DNA of 10,596 bases, from assembly GCA_023381535.1 (NCBI GenBank), contig JAMCSN010000235.1, positions 1 through 10,596 of the forward strand, read 5' to 3'. Position 1 is the first letter of the stretch; each line of letters starts with the position of its first letter. Positions 1-7,000 of this stretch are shown here, piece after piece. The notes beneath the pieces were generated by a model. That model made no database searches. It saw nothing but the letters and a program-made list of their open reading frames with translations, and had not been told where the DNA came from. Made by a program: the position numbers and the translations under genes. The DNA comes from Bacteroidota bacterium (GTDB taxonomy: Bacteria > Bacteroidota > Ignavibacteria > Ignavibacteriales > Melioribacteraceae).

Positions 1-259
1 CATGAAACGCTTTTCTAAATCCCCATTTGTCTGCAAGTGTTCCTCCTAAAATCGGAAGCAAATAAAGAACTCCGCCGAAAATACCGGAAAGTTGTCCGGC
101 TTCGGATTCGGTGAAACCAAGTTTGTCTCTCATGTAAACCATGAAGACGATTTGTTGACCGTAGTAAGCTAATCGTTCGAAGAGTTCCATTGAATTAGCA
201 ACCCAGAAAGAAGACTTAAAACCGCTTTTCAGTTTTTGGATTTCTTGCGAGAGGTTCAC
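1..259 (-). CDS. POT-like MFS transporter, N-terminal fragment
   Basis: Only the first 86 residues are in the window; the gene runs off the left edge. The visible protein starts with a short cytoplasmic segment. It then shows MELFERLAYYG at residues 24-34, matching the ExxER(F/L)xYYG signature on helix 1 of proton-dependent oligopeptide transporters (POT/PTR2). A second hydrophobic segment (about 57-74) ends in GGTLADKWGFRKAF, the loop 2-3 signature of major facilitator proteins (G-x-L-A-D-x-x-G-x-R/K). It is therefore an inner-membrane secondary transporter, probably proton-coupled; the substrate (peptide, nucleoside or other) cannot be told from this part. The start is a GTG at 257-259, chosen because GGAG (plus-strand ctcc, 265-268) lies 5 nt upstream and an in-frame TAA follows shortly before it. 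It points away from the wlb genes and probably belongs to a separate unit. Confidence 0.8.
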   Translation of the reverse strand, partial: MNLSQEIQKLKSGFKSSFWVANSMELFERLAYYGQQIVFMVYMRDKLGFTESEAGQLSGIFGGVLYLLPILGGTLADKWGFRKAFH

Positions 260-309
260 GAATACTCCATCGATAATTTGCTGCGCAATTTAAGATAAAT
301 CAAATAAAT

Positions 310-315
310 ATTATA
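310..315 (-). promoter_or_regulatory. Possible -10 box for the MFS transporter
   Basis: On the minus strand this reads TATAAT, a perfect sigma-70 -10 hexamer, about 50 nt upstream of the GTG start. No convincing -35 hexamer is found 16-18 bp further upstream, and the surrounding DNA is AT-rich, so a chance match is possible. Confidence 0.25.
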
Positions 316-338
316 GAAACTTCTAAAAATAGTAATGG

Positions 339-459
339 AACACGGATGAACACTGATCAAACGGATCAACGCAGATTTATCAGTGAAAATCCGTTAAATC
401 CGTGTCACTCGTCTCGCCTGACTCGCGTCAGCGAGTCGGAGCGGGTCCGCGTTCTATTA
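339..459. repeat. ACGGAT-rich degenerate repeat element
   Basis: This non-coding block is built from variants of the word ACGGAT and its complement: aacacggat (339-347) pairs with atccgtgt (398-405), cactgat (351-357) with atcagtg (379-385), and aacggat (360-366) with atccgtt (389-395). It ends in tccgcgttctatta. Its wording resembles the dispersed 'ccgtgt...ccgcgttctatt' intergenic repeats I recall from Bacteroidota-type genomes. It codes for nothing convincing. The rest of 260-555 holds only AT-rich DNA and candidate promoter sites. Confidence 0.6.
413..445. repeat. Strong hairpin (REP-like palindrome)
   Basis: The core arms gactcgc (420-426) and gcgagtc (431-437) are perfectly complementary around a GTCA loop. 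Pairing continues outward through a T-G wobble and C-G, past a single bulged A at 440, to cgc/gcg (415-417 with 441-443) and on to 413/445. This gives about 14 pairs with two wobbles. The stem is far more GC-rich than its surroundings. No T-run follows, so it is unlikely to be an intrinsic terminator; a REP-like palindrome or an RNA structure in the wlbA leader is more likely. Confidence 0.7.
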
Positions 460-474
460 GGGTGGGTAACTTTC

Positions 475-503
475 TTGTCATTATTTTTCAGAAGTCATGT
501 AGT
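475..503 (+). promoter_or_regulatory. Candidate sigma-70 promoter for wlbA
   Basis: TTGTCA (475-480, 5 of 6 matches to TTGACA) is followed after 17 bp by TGTAGT (498-503, 4 of 6 matches to TATAAT), about 50 nt before the wlbA ATG. The spacing is ideal but the -10 is weak, and FCB-group promoters often differ from this consensus. Confidence 0.25.
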
Positions 504-555
504 GATTCAAGATGCATTTATTTAATTTTCATACCAAATTTTTGTGTTACTATTG

Positions 556-1506
556 ATGAAAAAATTTGCGATAACCGGTGTTGCCGGATACGTAGCTCCA
601 AGGCATCTCAAAGCAATTAAAGAAACGGGGAACAACTTGGTTGCGGCTCTTGATCCTCACGACTCGGTCGGAATTCTTGATTCATATTTCCCGGCATCAT
701 ATTTTTTCATTGAACATGAAAGGTTTGAACGACATCTCGAAAAACTTCGGCTCGATGATTCAACAAAAATAGATTTCTTAACAGTCTGTTCTCCAAATTA
801 TTTGCACGATAGTCATATAAGATTGGGATTACATACCGGCGCCGATGTAATTTGTGAGAAACCGCTGGTGCTCAATCCATCCAATCTTGAGGCGCTGCAG
901 CTCGTTGAAAAAGAAACCGGCAAAAAAGTTTATACTGTAATGCAGTTAAGGTATCATCCTTCAATTACTGAATTGAAAAAGAAAATGGGATTGATGAAGT
1001 TCAATTCCAAACCAATAGTTGAATTGACTTATATAACTTCGCGCGGCAAATGGTATTTCTATTCATGGAAAGGTGAAGATGAAAAATCCGGCGGCATCGC
1101 AACAAATATTGGGATACATCTTTTCGATTTGCTGATATGGCTTTTTGGTGAAGCCGGCGAGAGTCATGTTTTTCTATCTGAACAGAAAAAAATGAGTGGA
1201 TTACTCGAACTAAAAAACGCAAATGTGGTATGGTATCTTTCCGTTGATGAAAATGATTTGCCCGCTCATGTAAGAAAAACCGGGAAGCAAACGTACCGTT
1301 CCATCAAAGTTGATGAAGACGAAATTGAATTCACGGATGGATTTACGGAGCTGCACACAATAGTCTATCAAGAAATGTTGAAAGGAAAGGGTCTTGGTAT
1401 TGATGATGCTTATCCTTCCATCGAAACTGTTTACAGAATCCGTTCCGAAAAACCGAAAGCCAAGGGAGATTTATTCCACCCACATTTGGAGGGTTCAAAA
1501 CTATGA
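556..1506 (+). CDS. wlbA: UDP-GlcNAcA 3-dehydrogenase (WlbA/WbpB)
   Basis: Gfo/Idh/MocA-family oxidoreductase of 316 residues, the usual WlbA length. It oxidises C3 of UDP-N-acetylglucosaminuronate with NAD+, giving the 3-keto sugar used by the aminotransferase. The N-terminal Rossmann fold begins MKKFAITGVAGYVAPRH (1-17), and CSPNYLH (78-84) closely follows Bordetella WlbA. CEKPLV (100-105) carries the family lysine K102. TYITSRGKWYFYSWKG (158-173) and NIGIHLFD (184-191), with H188, form the active-site side of the C-terminal domain. Start: ATG 556 was chosen over in-frame GTG 544 and TTG 553 because homologues begin at MK(K/N)FA; no clear Shine-Dalgarno precedes any of the three. The stop overlaps wlbB by 4 bp (ATGA), which suggests translational coupling. 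It resembles the B. pertussis form most from memory; which cofactor-recycling subtype it belongs to cannot be settled here. Confidence 0.92.
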   Translation: MKKFAITGVAGYVAPRHLKAIKETGNNLVAALDPHDSVGILDSYFPASYFFIEHERFERHLEKLRLDDSTKIDFLTVCSPNYLHDSHIRLGLHTGADVICEKPLVLNPSNLEALQLVEKETGKKVYTVMQLRYHPSITELKKKMGLMKFNSKPIVELTYITSRGKWYFYSWKGEDEKSGGIATNIGIHLFDLLIWLFGEAGESHVFLSEQKKMSGLLELKNANVVWYLSVDENDLPAHVRKTGKQTYRSIKVDEDEIEFTDGFTELHTIVYQEMLKGKGLGIDDAYPSIETVYRIRSEKPKAKGDLFHPHLEGSKL

Positions 1507-2081
1507 GCTACTTCGTTCACGAATCTTCGTACATTGATGATGATGCAGAAATAGGCGACGGAACAAAAATCTGGCATTTCTCCCATGTTCAAAAAGGCGC
1601 GCGAATCGGAAAGAACAGCGTGCTGGGTCAAAATGTAAATGTCGGTACTAATGTTGTCATCGGGAATTTTGTGAAGATTCAAAACAACGTTTCTGTTTAT
1701 GAAGGCGTTGAGTTGGAAGATTATGTTTTTTGCGGACCTTCAATGGTGTTCACAAATATTATCGATCCGAGAAGCAAGTATCCACAAGTTGGATCTCAAT
1801 ATTATATTAAAACTTTGGTGAAAGAAGGCGCTTCGCTTGGCGCCAACTGCACAATTGTATGCGGTCACACGGTGGGCAAGTTCGCTTTCATCGGCGCCGG
1901 TGCGGTTGTTACCAAAGACGTTCCCGATTATGCTCTTGTAGTTGGTAATCCCGCAAAACAAATCGGATGGTTGAGCGAAGCCGGACAGAAATTGATTTTT
2001 GATTCTGATGGAATTGCATACTGCAGTAAATCAAATAAAAAATATAAACTGGAAAACAACATGGTAGCTGAAACGAGTTAG
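1503..2081 (+). CDS. wlbB: UDP-GlcNAc3NA N-acetyltransferase (WlbB/WbpD)
   Basis: A 192-residue left-handed beta-helix acyltransferase, matching the normal WbpD/WlbB length of about 190. It transfers acetyl from acetyl-CoA to the 3-amino group of UDP-2-acetamido-3-amino-2,3-dideoxyglucuronate, giving UDP-GlcNAc(3NAc)A in the cytoplasm; the family is trimeric. Imperfect hexapeptide repeats run from about residue 9 (YIDDDAEIGDGTKIW) to 163 (ALVVGNPAK), interrupted by the loop CGPSMVFTNIIDPRSKYP (77-94). That loop is typical of this subfamily and contains N85, at the place of an asparagine implicated in catalysis in WlbB. The C-terminal tail after GNPAKQIGW (residues 168-176) is the usual acyl-CoA-side extension. 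The ATG lies inside the end of wlbA (4-bp overlap), with GGAGGG (1488-1493) 9 nt upstream, a strong ribosome binding site. Confidence 0.93.
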   Translation: MSYFVHESSYIDDDAEIGDGTKIWHFSHVQKGARIGKNSVLGQNVNVGTNVVIGNFVKIQNNVSVYEGVELEDYVFCGPSMVFTNIIDPRSKYPQVGSQYYIKTLVKEGASLGANCTIVCGHTVGKFAFIGAGAVVTKDVPDYALVVGNPAKQIGWLSEAGQKLIFDSDGIAYCSKSNKKYKLENNMVAETS

Positions 2082-2127
2082 GGTTGAAGGGTAGAGCATG
2101 GTGGATCGCAAAACAGAAATAATGCAT

Positions 2128-2147
2128 GATTGCTTGGATGCATGGTG
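2128..2147. repeat. Left inverted repeat flanking the four-helix-bundle gene
   Basis: gattgcttggatgcatggtg matches the reverse complement of 2633-2652 at 16 of 20 positions by eye. It lies 23 bp before the start of the four-helix-bundle gene, in a short segment (2082-2170) rich in TGGATG/ATGGTG words. Confidence 0.55.
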
Positions 2148-2170
2148 AATGAAGTTGTTAGGATGGAACA

Positions 2171-2623
2171 ATGAATTATGAATTGTTGAATAGGAATAAG
2201 AATATTAATCGGGGGTATAGAAAATTAGAAGTATGGCAAGAAGCCATCGAACTTTTTGCAATTGTGAAACACCAACTGGACGGACTCAAATCGGTTCCTT
2301 TCAAAGTGAAAGCACAGATTGAGGATTCAATTCTATCTGTATCTTCGAACATTGCTGAAGGTTATAGTAGAAGGTCTATTAAAGAAAATATTCAATACGT
2401 AACAATTTCATTGGCATCGCTCAGTGAAAATTATACTCAAATTTTTGCTCTGCTAAATGCCGGCGTATTAAATCGAAGTTGGTTTGATGAGTACGATAAT
2501 AAATTGTATTCTTTAGAAAATAAATTAATTCAGTTGAACAGAAGCATGATTGCCAAGCTGGGTCAGAACGATTGGCAAAATGATTACAAAGTTAGAGAGT
2601 TAATTACGCCTTACAAATCATAA
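2171..2623 (+). CDS. Four-helix-bundle protein (S23/IVP family)
   Basis: A 150-residue protein of the family first described from intervening sequences in 23S rRNA genes (TIGR02436/PF05635). Signature parts are YRKLEVWQEAIEL (16-28), AQIEDSILSVSSNIAEGYSR (48-67) and the helical segment ASLSENYTQIFALLNAG (82-98). The family folds as a four-helix bundle that forms pentamers; its cellular role is unknown, and free-standing copies are common in FCB genomes, often near polysaccharide genes. This copy is longer than the usual 115-125 residues, with about 15 extra at the N-terminus and about 20 at the C-terminus. The N-terminal extension is encoded by tgaattatgaattgttgaat-like DNA resembling intergenic repeat. 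No rRNA is nearby. It interrupts an otherwise compact wlb operon, lying 89 bp after wlbB and 170 bp before wlbC, between inverted repeats, which suggests insertion as a unit. Confidence 0.85.
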   Translation: MNYELLNRNKNINRGYRKLEVWQEAIELFAIVKHQLDGLKSVPFKVKAQIEDSILSVSSNIAEGYSRRSIKENIQYVTISLASLSENYTQIFALLNAGVLNRSWFDEYDNKLYSLENKLIQLNRSMIAKLGQNDWQNDYKVRELITPYKS

Positions 2624-2632
2624 TTGTCCTCT

Positions 2633-2652
2633 AACCATGCAACCATTCAATC
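2633..2652. repeat. Right inverted repeat flanking the four-helix-bundle gene
   Basis: aaccatgcaaccattcaatc, 9 bp after the stop codon, is the partner of the left repeat at 2128-2147 (16 of 20 complementary positions). A further similar word (ccatacaacc) follows at 2701-2710. The remaining intergenic stretch to 2793 holds a lone TATACT (2685-2690) that could serve as a -10 for wlbC, and cacgttctattaa (2762-2774), which echoes the end of the repeat element upstream of wlbA. Confidence 0.55.
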
Positions 2653-2793
2653 TTTCTGCTGTCAATAATGCATTGTTAATCAATTATACTGATCATACAC
2701 CCATACAACCTTTTGACTATGCCGATAAATAATTTCACAAAAAATATTTGTAATAACTAACCACGTTCTATTAACTCAAATAGTGAGCTCGTT

Positions 2794-4008
2794 ATGAAAG
2801 TCCCTTTGCTCGATTTAAAACCGCAATATCTCTCTATCAAAAAAGATATTGATGAAGCCGTTCAACGTGTTATCGATTCGCAATATTTTATTATGGGTCC
2901 CGATGTTGCTAAACTTGAAGAAGAAATTTGTCAATACCTCGGATGCAAGAAAGCCGTAGGTGTTTCGTCCGGTACCGACGCGTTGCTGTTAGCATTGATG
3001 GCAATCGACATACAGCCCGGCGATGAAGTGATTGTGCCGACATACTCATTTTTTGCTACTGCCGGTGTAGTGGCTCGTTTGAATGCGACACCAGTCTTCA
3101 CGGATGTTGATCCGGTAACTTTAAATTTGAATCCGGCAGATTTGGAAAAGAAGATCACGAAAAAAACTAAAGCAATTATCCCGGTTCATCTTTACGGACA
3201 AAGCGCTGAGATGGATTCAATTATGATGATTGCGAAGAGACATAATTTGATAGTAATCGAAGACGGCGCACAAGCTATCGGTGTTCAGTACAAAGATGGA
3301 AAATTTGTCGGTACGATTGGGGACATCGGTTGTTTTTCATTTTTTCCGAGTAAAAATCTTGGCGGATTCGGAGACGGAGGAATCGTTACGACAAATAACG
3401 AAACATTGGGCGAAAAGATGCGCATCATGCGGGTGCACGGAATGGAACCAAAGTATTATCATAAATTAATCGGCGGAAACTTTAGATTGGACGCGCTTCA
3501 AGCCGCAGTTCTTCGTGTTAAACTCCCTCACCTTGATTCTTGGTCGGCAAAACGTAGAGAAAACGCCGCAACTTATACAAAATATTTTGTTGAAGCCGGT
3601 CTCGCCGAAGAAGAGGGAAGAATAAACTTCGATTCGAAAAATAAAGTCTTGCTGCCAAAACCAATTTATAAATTTGTAAATAACCAATCATCAATCACAG
3701 GCAACCAATCACAAGCAACCAATGCCCCCAAAAACTATCACATTTATAATCAGTTTATTATCAGAGTGGAAAAAAGAAATAGTCTTTTGGATTTTCTAAG
3801 AAGAAAGGAAATTGGCTGCGACATTTATTACCCGGTTCCGTTTCACCGGCAAGAATGTTTCGACTATTTGAAATGTAATGATGCCGATTATCCAGTGTCG
3901 AATAATGCGTCGGAAAACTCTCTGGCTCTGCCAATTTACCCTGAACTTACCAACGAGCAAATTAAATTTGTAGTTGATTCAATTTCGGAATTTATGATAA
4001 GCGACTAG
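2794..4008 (+). CDS. wlbC: UDP-GlcNAc3NA aminotransferase (WlbC/WbpE, DegT family)
   Basis: PLP-dependent DegT/DnrJ/EryC1/StrS aminotransferase, here 404 residues against about 360-375 for typical WbpE/WlbC. It uses glutamate to aminate the 3-keto group made by WlbA, giving UDP-2-acetamido-3-amino-2,3-dideoxyglucuronate. Visible landmarks: GVSSGTDALLLAL (56-68) for PLP phosphate binding, IEDGAQAIG (155-163) with D157 contacting the pyridine nitrogen, and FSFFPSKNLGGFGDGG (181-196) with K187 as the Schiff-base lysine. GGNFRLDALQAAVLRVKLPHL (227-247) and DIYYPVPFHRQ (343-353) complete the family pattern. Assignment to the 3-amino sugar rests on the wlbA/wlbB context. Oddity: residues about 293-314 hold a low-complexity insertion (NNQSSITGNQSQATN) encoded by tandem aaccaatca-like DNA, before the conserved YHIYNQFIIRV strand. 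The upstream ribosome binding site is weak. Confidence 0.88.
   Translation: MKVPLLDLKPQYLSIKKDIDEAVQRVIDSQYFIMGPDVAKLEEEICQYLGCKKAVGVSSGTDALLLALMAIDIQPGDEVIVPTYSFFATAGVVARLNATPVFTDVDPVTLNLNPADLEKKITKKTKAIIPVHLYGQSAEMDSIMMIAKRHNLIVIEDGAQAIGVQYKDGKFVGTIGDIGCFSFFPSKNLGGFGDGGIVTTNNETLGEKMRIMRVHGMEPKYYHKLIGGNFRLDALQAAVLRVKLPHLDSWSAKRRENAATYTKYFVEAGLAEEEGRINFDSKNKVLLPKPIYKFVNNQSSITGNQSQATNAPKNYHIYNQFIIRVEKRNSLLDFLRRKEIGCDIYYPVPFHRQECFDYLKCNDADYPVSNNASENSLALPIYPELTNEQIKFVVDSISEFMISD
3682..3723 (+). repeat. aaccaatca-type repeat inside wlbC
   Basis: Three copies of aaccaat (3682-3688, 3703-3709, 3717-3723) with tcaatcacag and cacaag spacers run in frame through wlbC, encoding an Asn/Gln/Ser/Thr-rich stretch. 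The wording recalls the gcaaccattcaatc repeat just after the four-helix-bundle gene. Confidence 0.6.
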
Positions 4009-4033
4009 AACAGCATGAGTCTTTGATTGAAAC

Positions 4034-4063
4034 AAAGAAGCCCCGAACAATCGGGGCTTCTTT
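4034..4063. terminator. Bidirectional intrinsic terminator
   Basis: A perfect 13-bp stem, AAAGAAGCCCCGA (4034-4046) with TCGGGGCTTCTTT (4051-4063), encloses an ACAA loop. There is a T-run on the right and an A-run on the left, so it can act on both strands. It sits in the 62-bp gap between the convergent wlbC stop (4008) and the VWA gene stop (4071), and very likely ends both transcripts. Confidence 0.93.
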
Positions 4064-4070
4064 TGAATTG

Positions 4071-7000
4071 CTACTTCATCAGGGTTATTTTCTTTGTTGA
4101 AGAGAAATTTTCCGTTGTCATTCGAATAAAATAAACACCGCTTGCTAGATTACTTCCATCCAGCACAACCTCATAATTACCTAACGACTTTTCCGTATCC
4201 ACTAATACTTTGATCTGATTACCGAGAACATCATATAGTGTAAGTGTAATATGAGACGTCTGCGGAACTGAGTATCTTATCTTAGTAGATGGGTTAAATG
4301 GATTAGGATAGTTTTGAGCGAGTTCGTATTTTGTTGGCAACTTCGACATATCTTCAACATCGTTTGGACACGAGGAAACATAAGTTTTGGATTTAGTATC
4401 AAGGTTCCCGCCGTATGAAACTGCTATCGTAACGGTTCTTGTTAAGGTTGATTTCGAAGTGGAGTTGAACGTTATTACATATTGATTGCTCAACTGTTGG
4501 GATATACTTTGATAAATTGCTGTGAGTTGTGACGAGTTAGGGGCTAAGTAATATTTGCCGCCGGTTTGAGTAGCAATTTGCTGTAATTTTTGTTCAGAGG
4601 TCGATCCCGCAGTGAATCCAAGTCCTATTGTATAAACCGGGAGACTATTTTGAATTGCATAGTTAATAGCGTCCGTCATAGAATGTGAACTCGAATTGTC
4701 ACCTCCATCCGTCATCAATATAATGGCTTTTCTTCCCGTTTGTACTTTTGTTAAATCTACAGCTTGATAAATCGCATCGTAGATGGCGGTATTTCCTCCA
4801 GCCGTTATACCGTTCACAGCATTTTTCAATAAAGTTTTATCGCTGGTGAATCCTTGGTCGACAGTTACAGAAGTGTTGAAGCTTACAATTGCACCTTTAT
4901 CATTGGATTGCAAATTATCAACAAAAATATTGGCGGCAGTTTTTGCATCTGTGAGTGAAGTGCCGGACATGCTTCCGCTCTTGTCAATAACTAACCCAAC
5001 CGAAATATTTGTTCCGCTGCTTCCTGCAGTTGTAACAGAAATACTCTGATTGATATAGTCTTCTGTAACCGTGAAATTGCTGCTTGTTAGACCTGAAATG
5101 GTTACTCCGTTGAGATCTGTAACTGTTACGTACGACTTAACACTAGGACAAGTTGTTGCGTCTATCTGATTAAATGTTAAGATAAGATTACCGTGGGTTG
5201 AACAAGTTGAGGTGTAAGTCTTTGTCTTGGTATCGGAGGATCCACCATAGGTTACACTTATGCTTACCGTTCTAGTTGTTGTTGATATCGAACTCGAACT
5301 GTAAGTTACTACGTATTGATTGCTAAGCTGCTGTGAAATACTTTGGTAAATACTTGCAAGCTGAGATGAATTTGGAGCTAGGTAATATTTACCTCCTGTT
5401 TGAGTTGCTATCTGTTGCAGATTTTGTTCAGCAGTGGAACCTGCAGTTAGCCCCAAGCCAATAGTGTAAACCGGAAGACTGTTTTGTATTGCGTAATTAA
5501 TTGCATCAGTTATTGAGTGAGAGCTTGCATTATCACCGCCATCGGTCATTAGGATAATTGCTTTTCTTCCGGTTTGAACCTTGGTCAAATCTACAGCTTG
5601 GTAGATTGCATCATAAATTGCTGTGGTATTTCCGCTGACAATATTATTGATTGCGGTTTTCAGCACTGTTTTATCACTAGTAAAACCTTGATTAACGGTT
5701 ATCGTATTGTCGAAACTGATAACGGCGCCTTTGTCGTTGGTCTGCATGTTATCAACAAAAGAATTAGCTGCAGTTTTTGCATCGGTTAATGGTGTACCCG
5801 ACATACTTCCGCTTCTATCAATTACAAGTGCTACAGAAATTGCTGAACCCGTACTGCCTGCAGTAGTAACGGTAATTGGTCCCTGTGTAATATTGTCTTC
5901 AAGTACTGCGAAATTACTGCTCGTCAGTCCGGTAATCGGAACGCCGTTAAGATCGGTTACAGTGACGTATGATTTTACGCTCGGACAGCTGGCTGCATCA
6001 ATTTGGTTATAAGTTAAAATTAAATTTCCGCTGGATGTACACGTCGAAGTGTATGTCTTAGTCTTTGTATCGGTAGTATTGTTATAGTTAACAGTTATTC
6101 CAACTGTACGAGTGACTACAGACTTGGATGTTGAATTGAAAGTAATAACGTACTGATTGTTCAATTGCTGTGAAATGCTTTGGTAAATACTTAACAAATC
6201 AGATGAGCTAGGAGCTAAATAATATTTACCACCGGTTTGGGTTGCAATTTGCTGCAAGCGTTGCTCTTCGGTAGAGCCTGCTGTTAATCCCAGACCGATA
6301 GTGTAAACTGGAAGACTTGCTTGAATTGCATAATTTATTGCATCAGCTAAGGAGTGAGTGCTAGCATTGTCTCCACCATCGGTCATCAATACAATTGCTT
6401 TTCTTCCGGTTTGAACCTTGGTCAAATCTACTGCTTGATAGATTGCATCATAGATCGCGGTAGTGTTTCCACTGACGATATTATTGATTGCGGTTTTCAG
6501 AACAGTTTTATCACTAGTAAAACCCTGATTAACTGTTATCGTATTGTCGAAACTGATAACAGCGCCTTTGTCGTTGGACTGCATATTGTCAACAAAAGAA
6601 TTGGCTGCAGTTTTTGCGTTGGTTAACGGTGTGCCAGACATACTTCCGCTTCTATCAATAACGAGTGCAACAGATATTGCCGAACCACTACTGCCTGCCG
6701 AAGTTACTGAGATTGGACTTTGTGTTGCATTGTCTTCAGTAACGGTAAAGTTGCTGTTCGTAAGTCCTGTTATTGGAGTTCCGTTAAGATCGGTTACGGT
6801 AACATACGATTTTACGGTCGGACACGTCGATGCATCAATTTGGTTATATGTTAAAATAAGATTACTACCACATGCCGGGGGTGTGTATTGTTTCGTTTTA
6901 TTGTCACTCAAACCTTTGGAAGTTGCGGTTATTGTAACGTTTACAGCCGAAGAGCCGCATTGAATCGGAGTCGTGTAAGTTATGAGATATTGATTGTTGA

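Noticed and set aside
402..620. Plus-strand 72-codon frame over the repeat element and the start of wlbA
   Set aside because: It runs through the hairpin and repeat DNA, overlaps wlbA in another frame and resembles no protein family.
2171..2623. Four-helix-bundle gene as evidence of a 23S rRNA intervening sequence
   Set aside because: No rRNA sequence flanks it; it is one of the free-standing copies common in this group.
4071..4330. C-terminal NYPNPFNPST domain as a FlgD-like flagellar hook domain
   Set aside because: This wording at the extreme C-terminus of a signal-peptide protein is the standard T9SS type A sorting tail; no flagellar gene is nearby.
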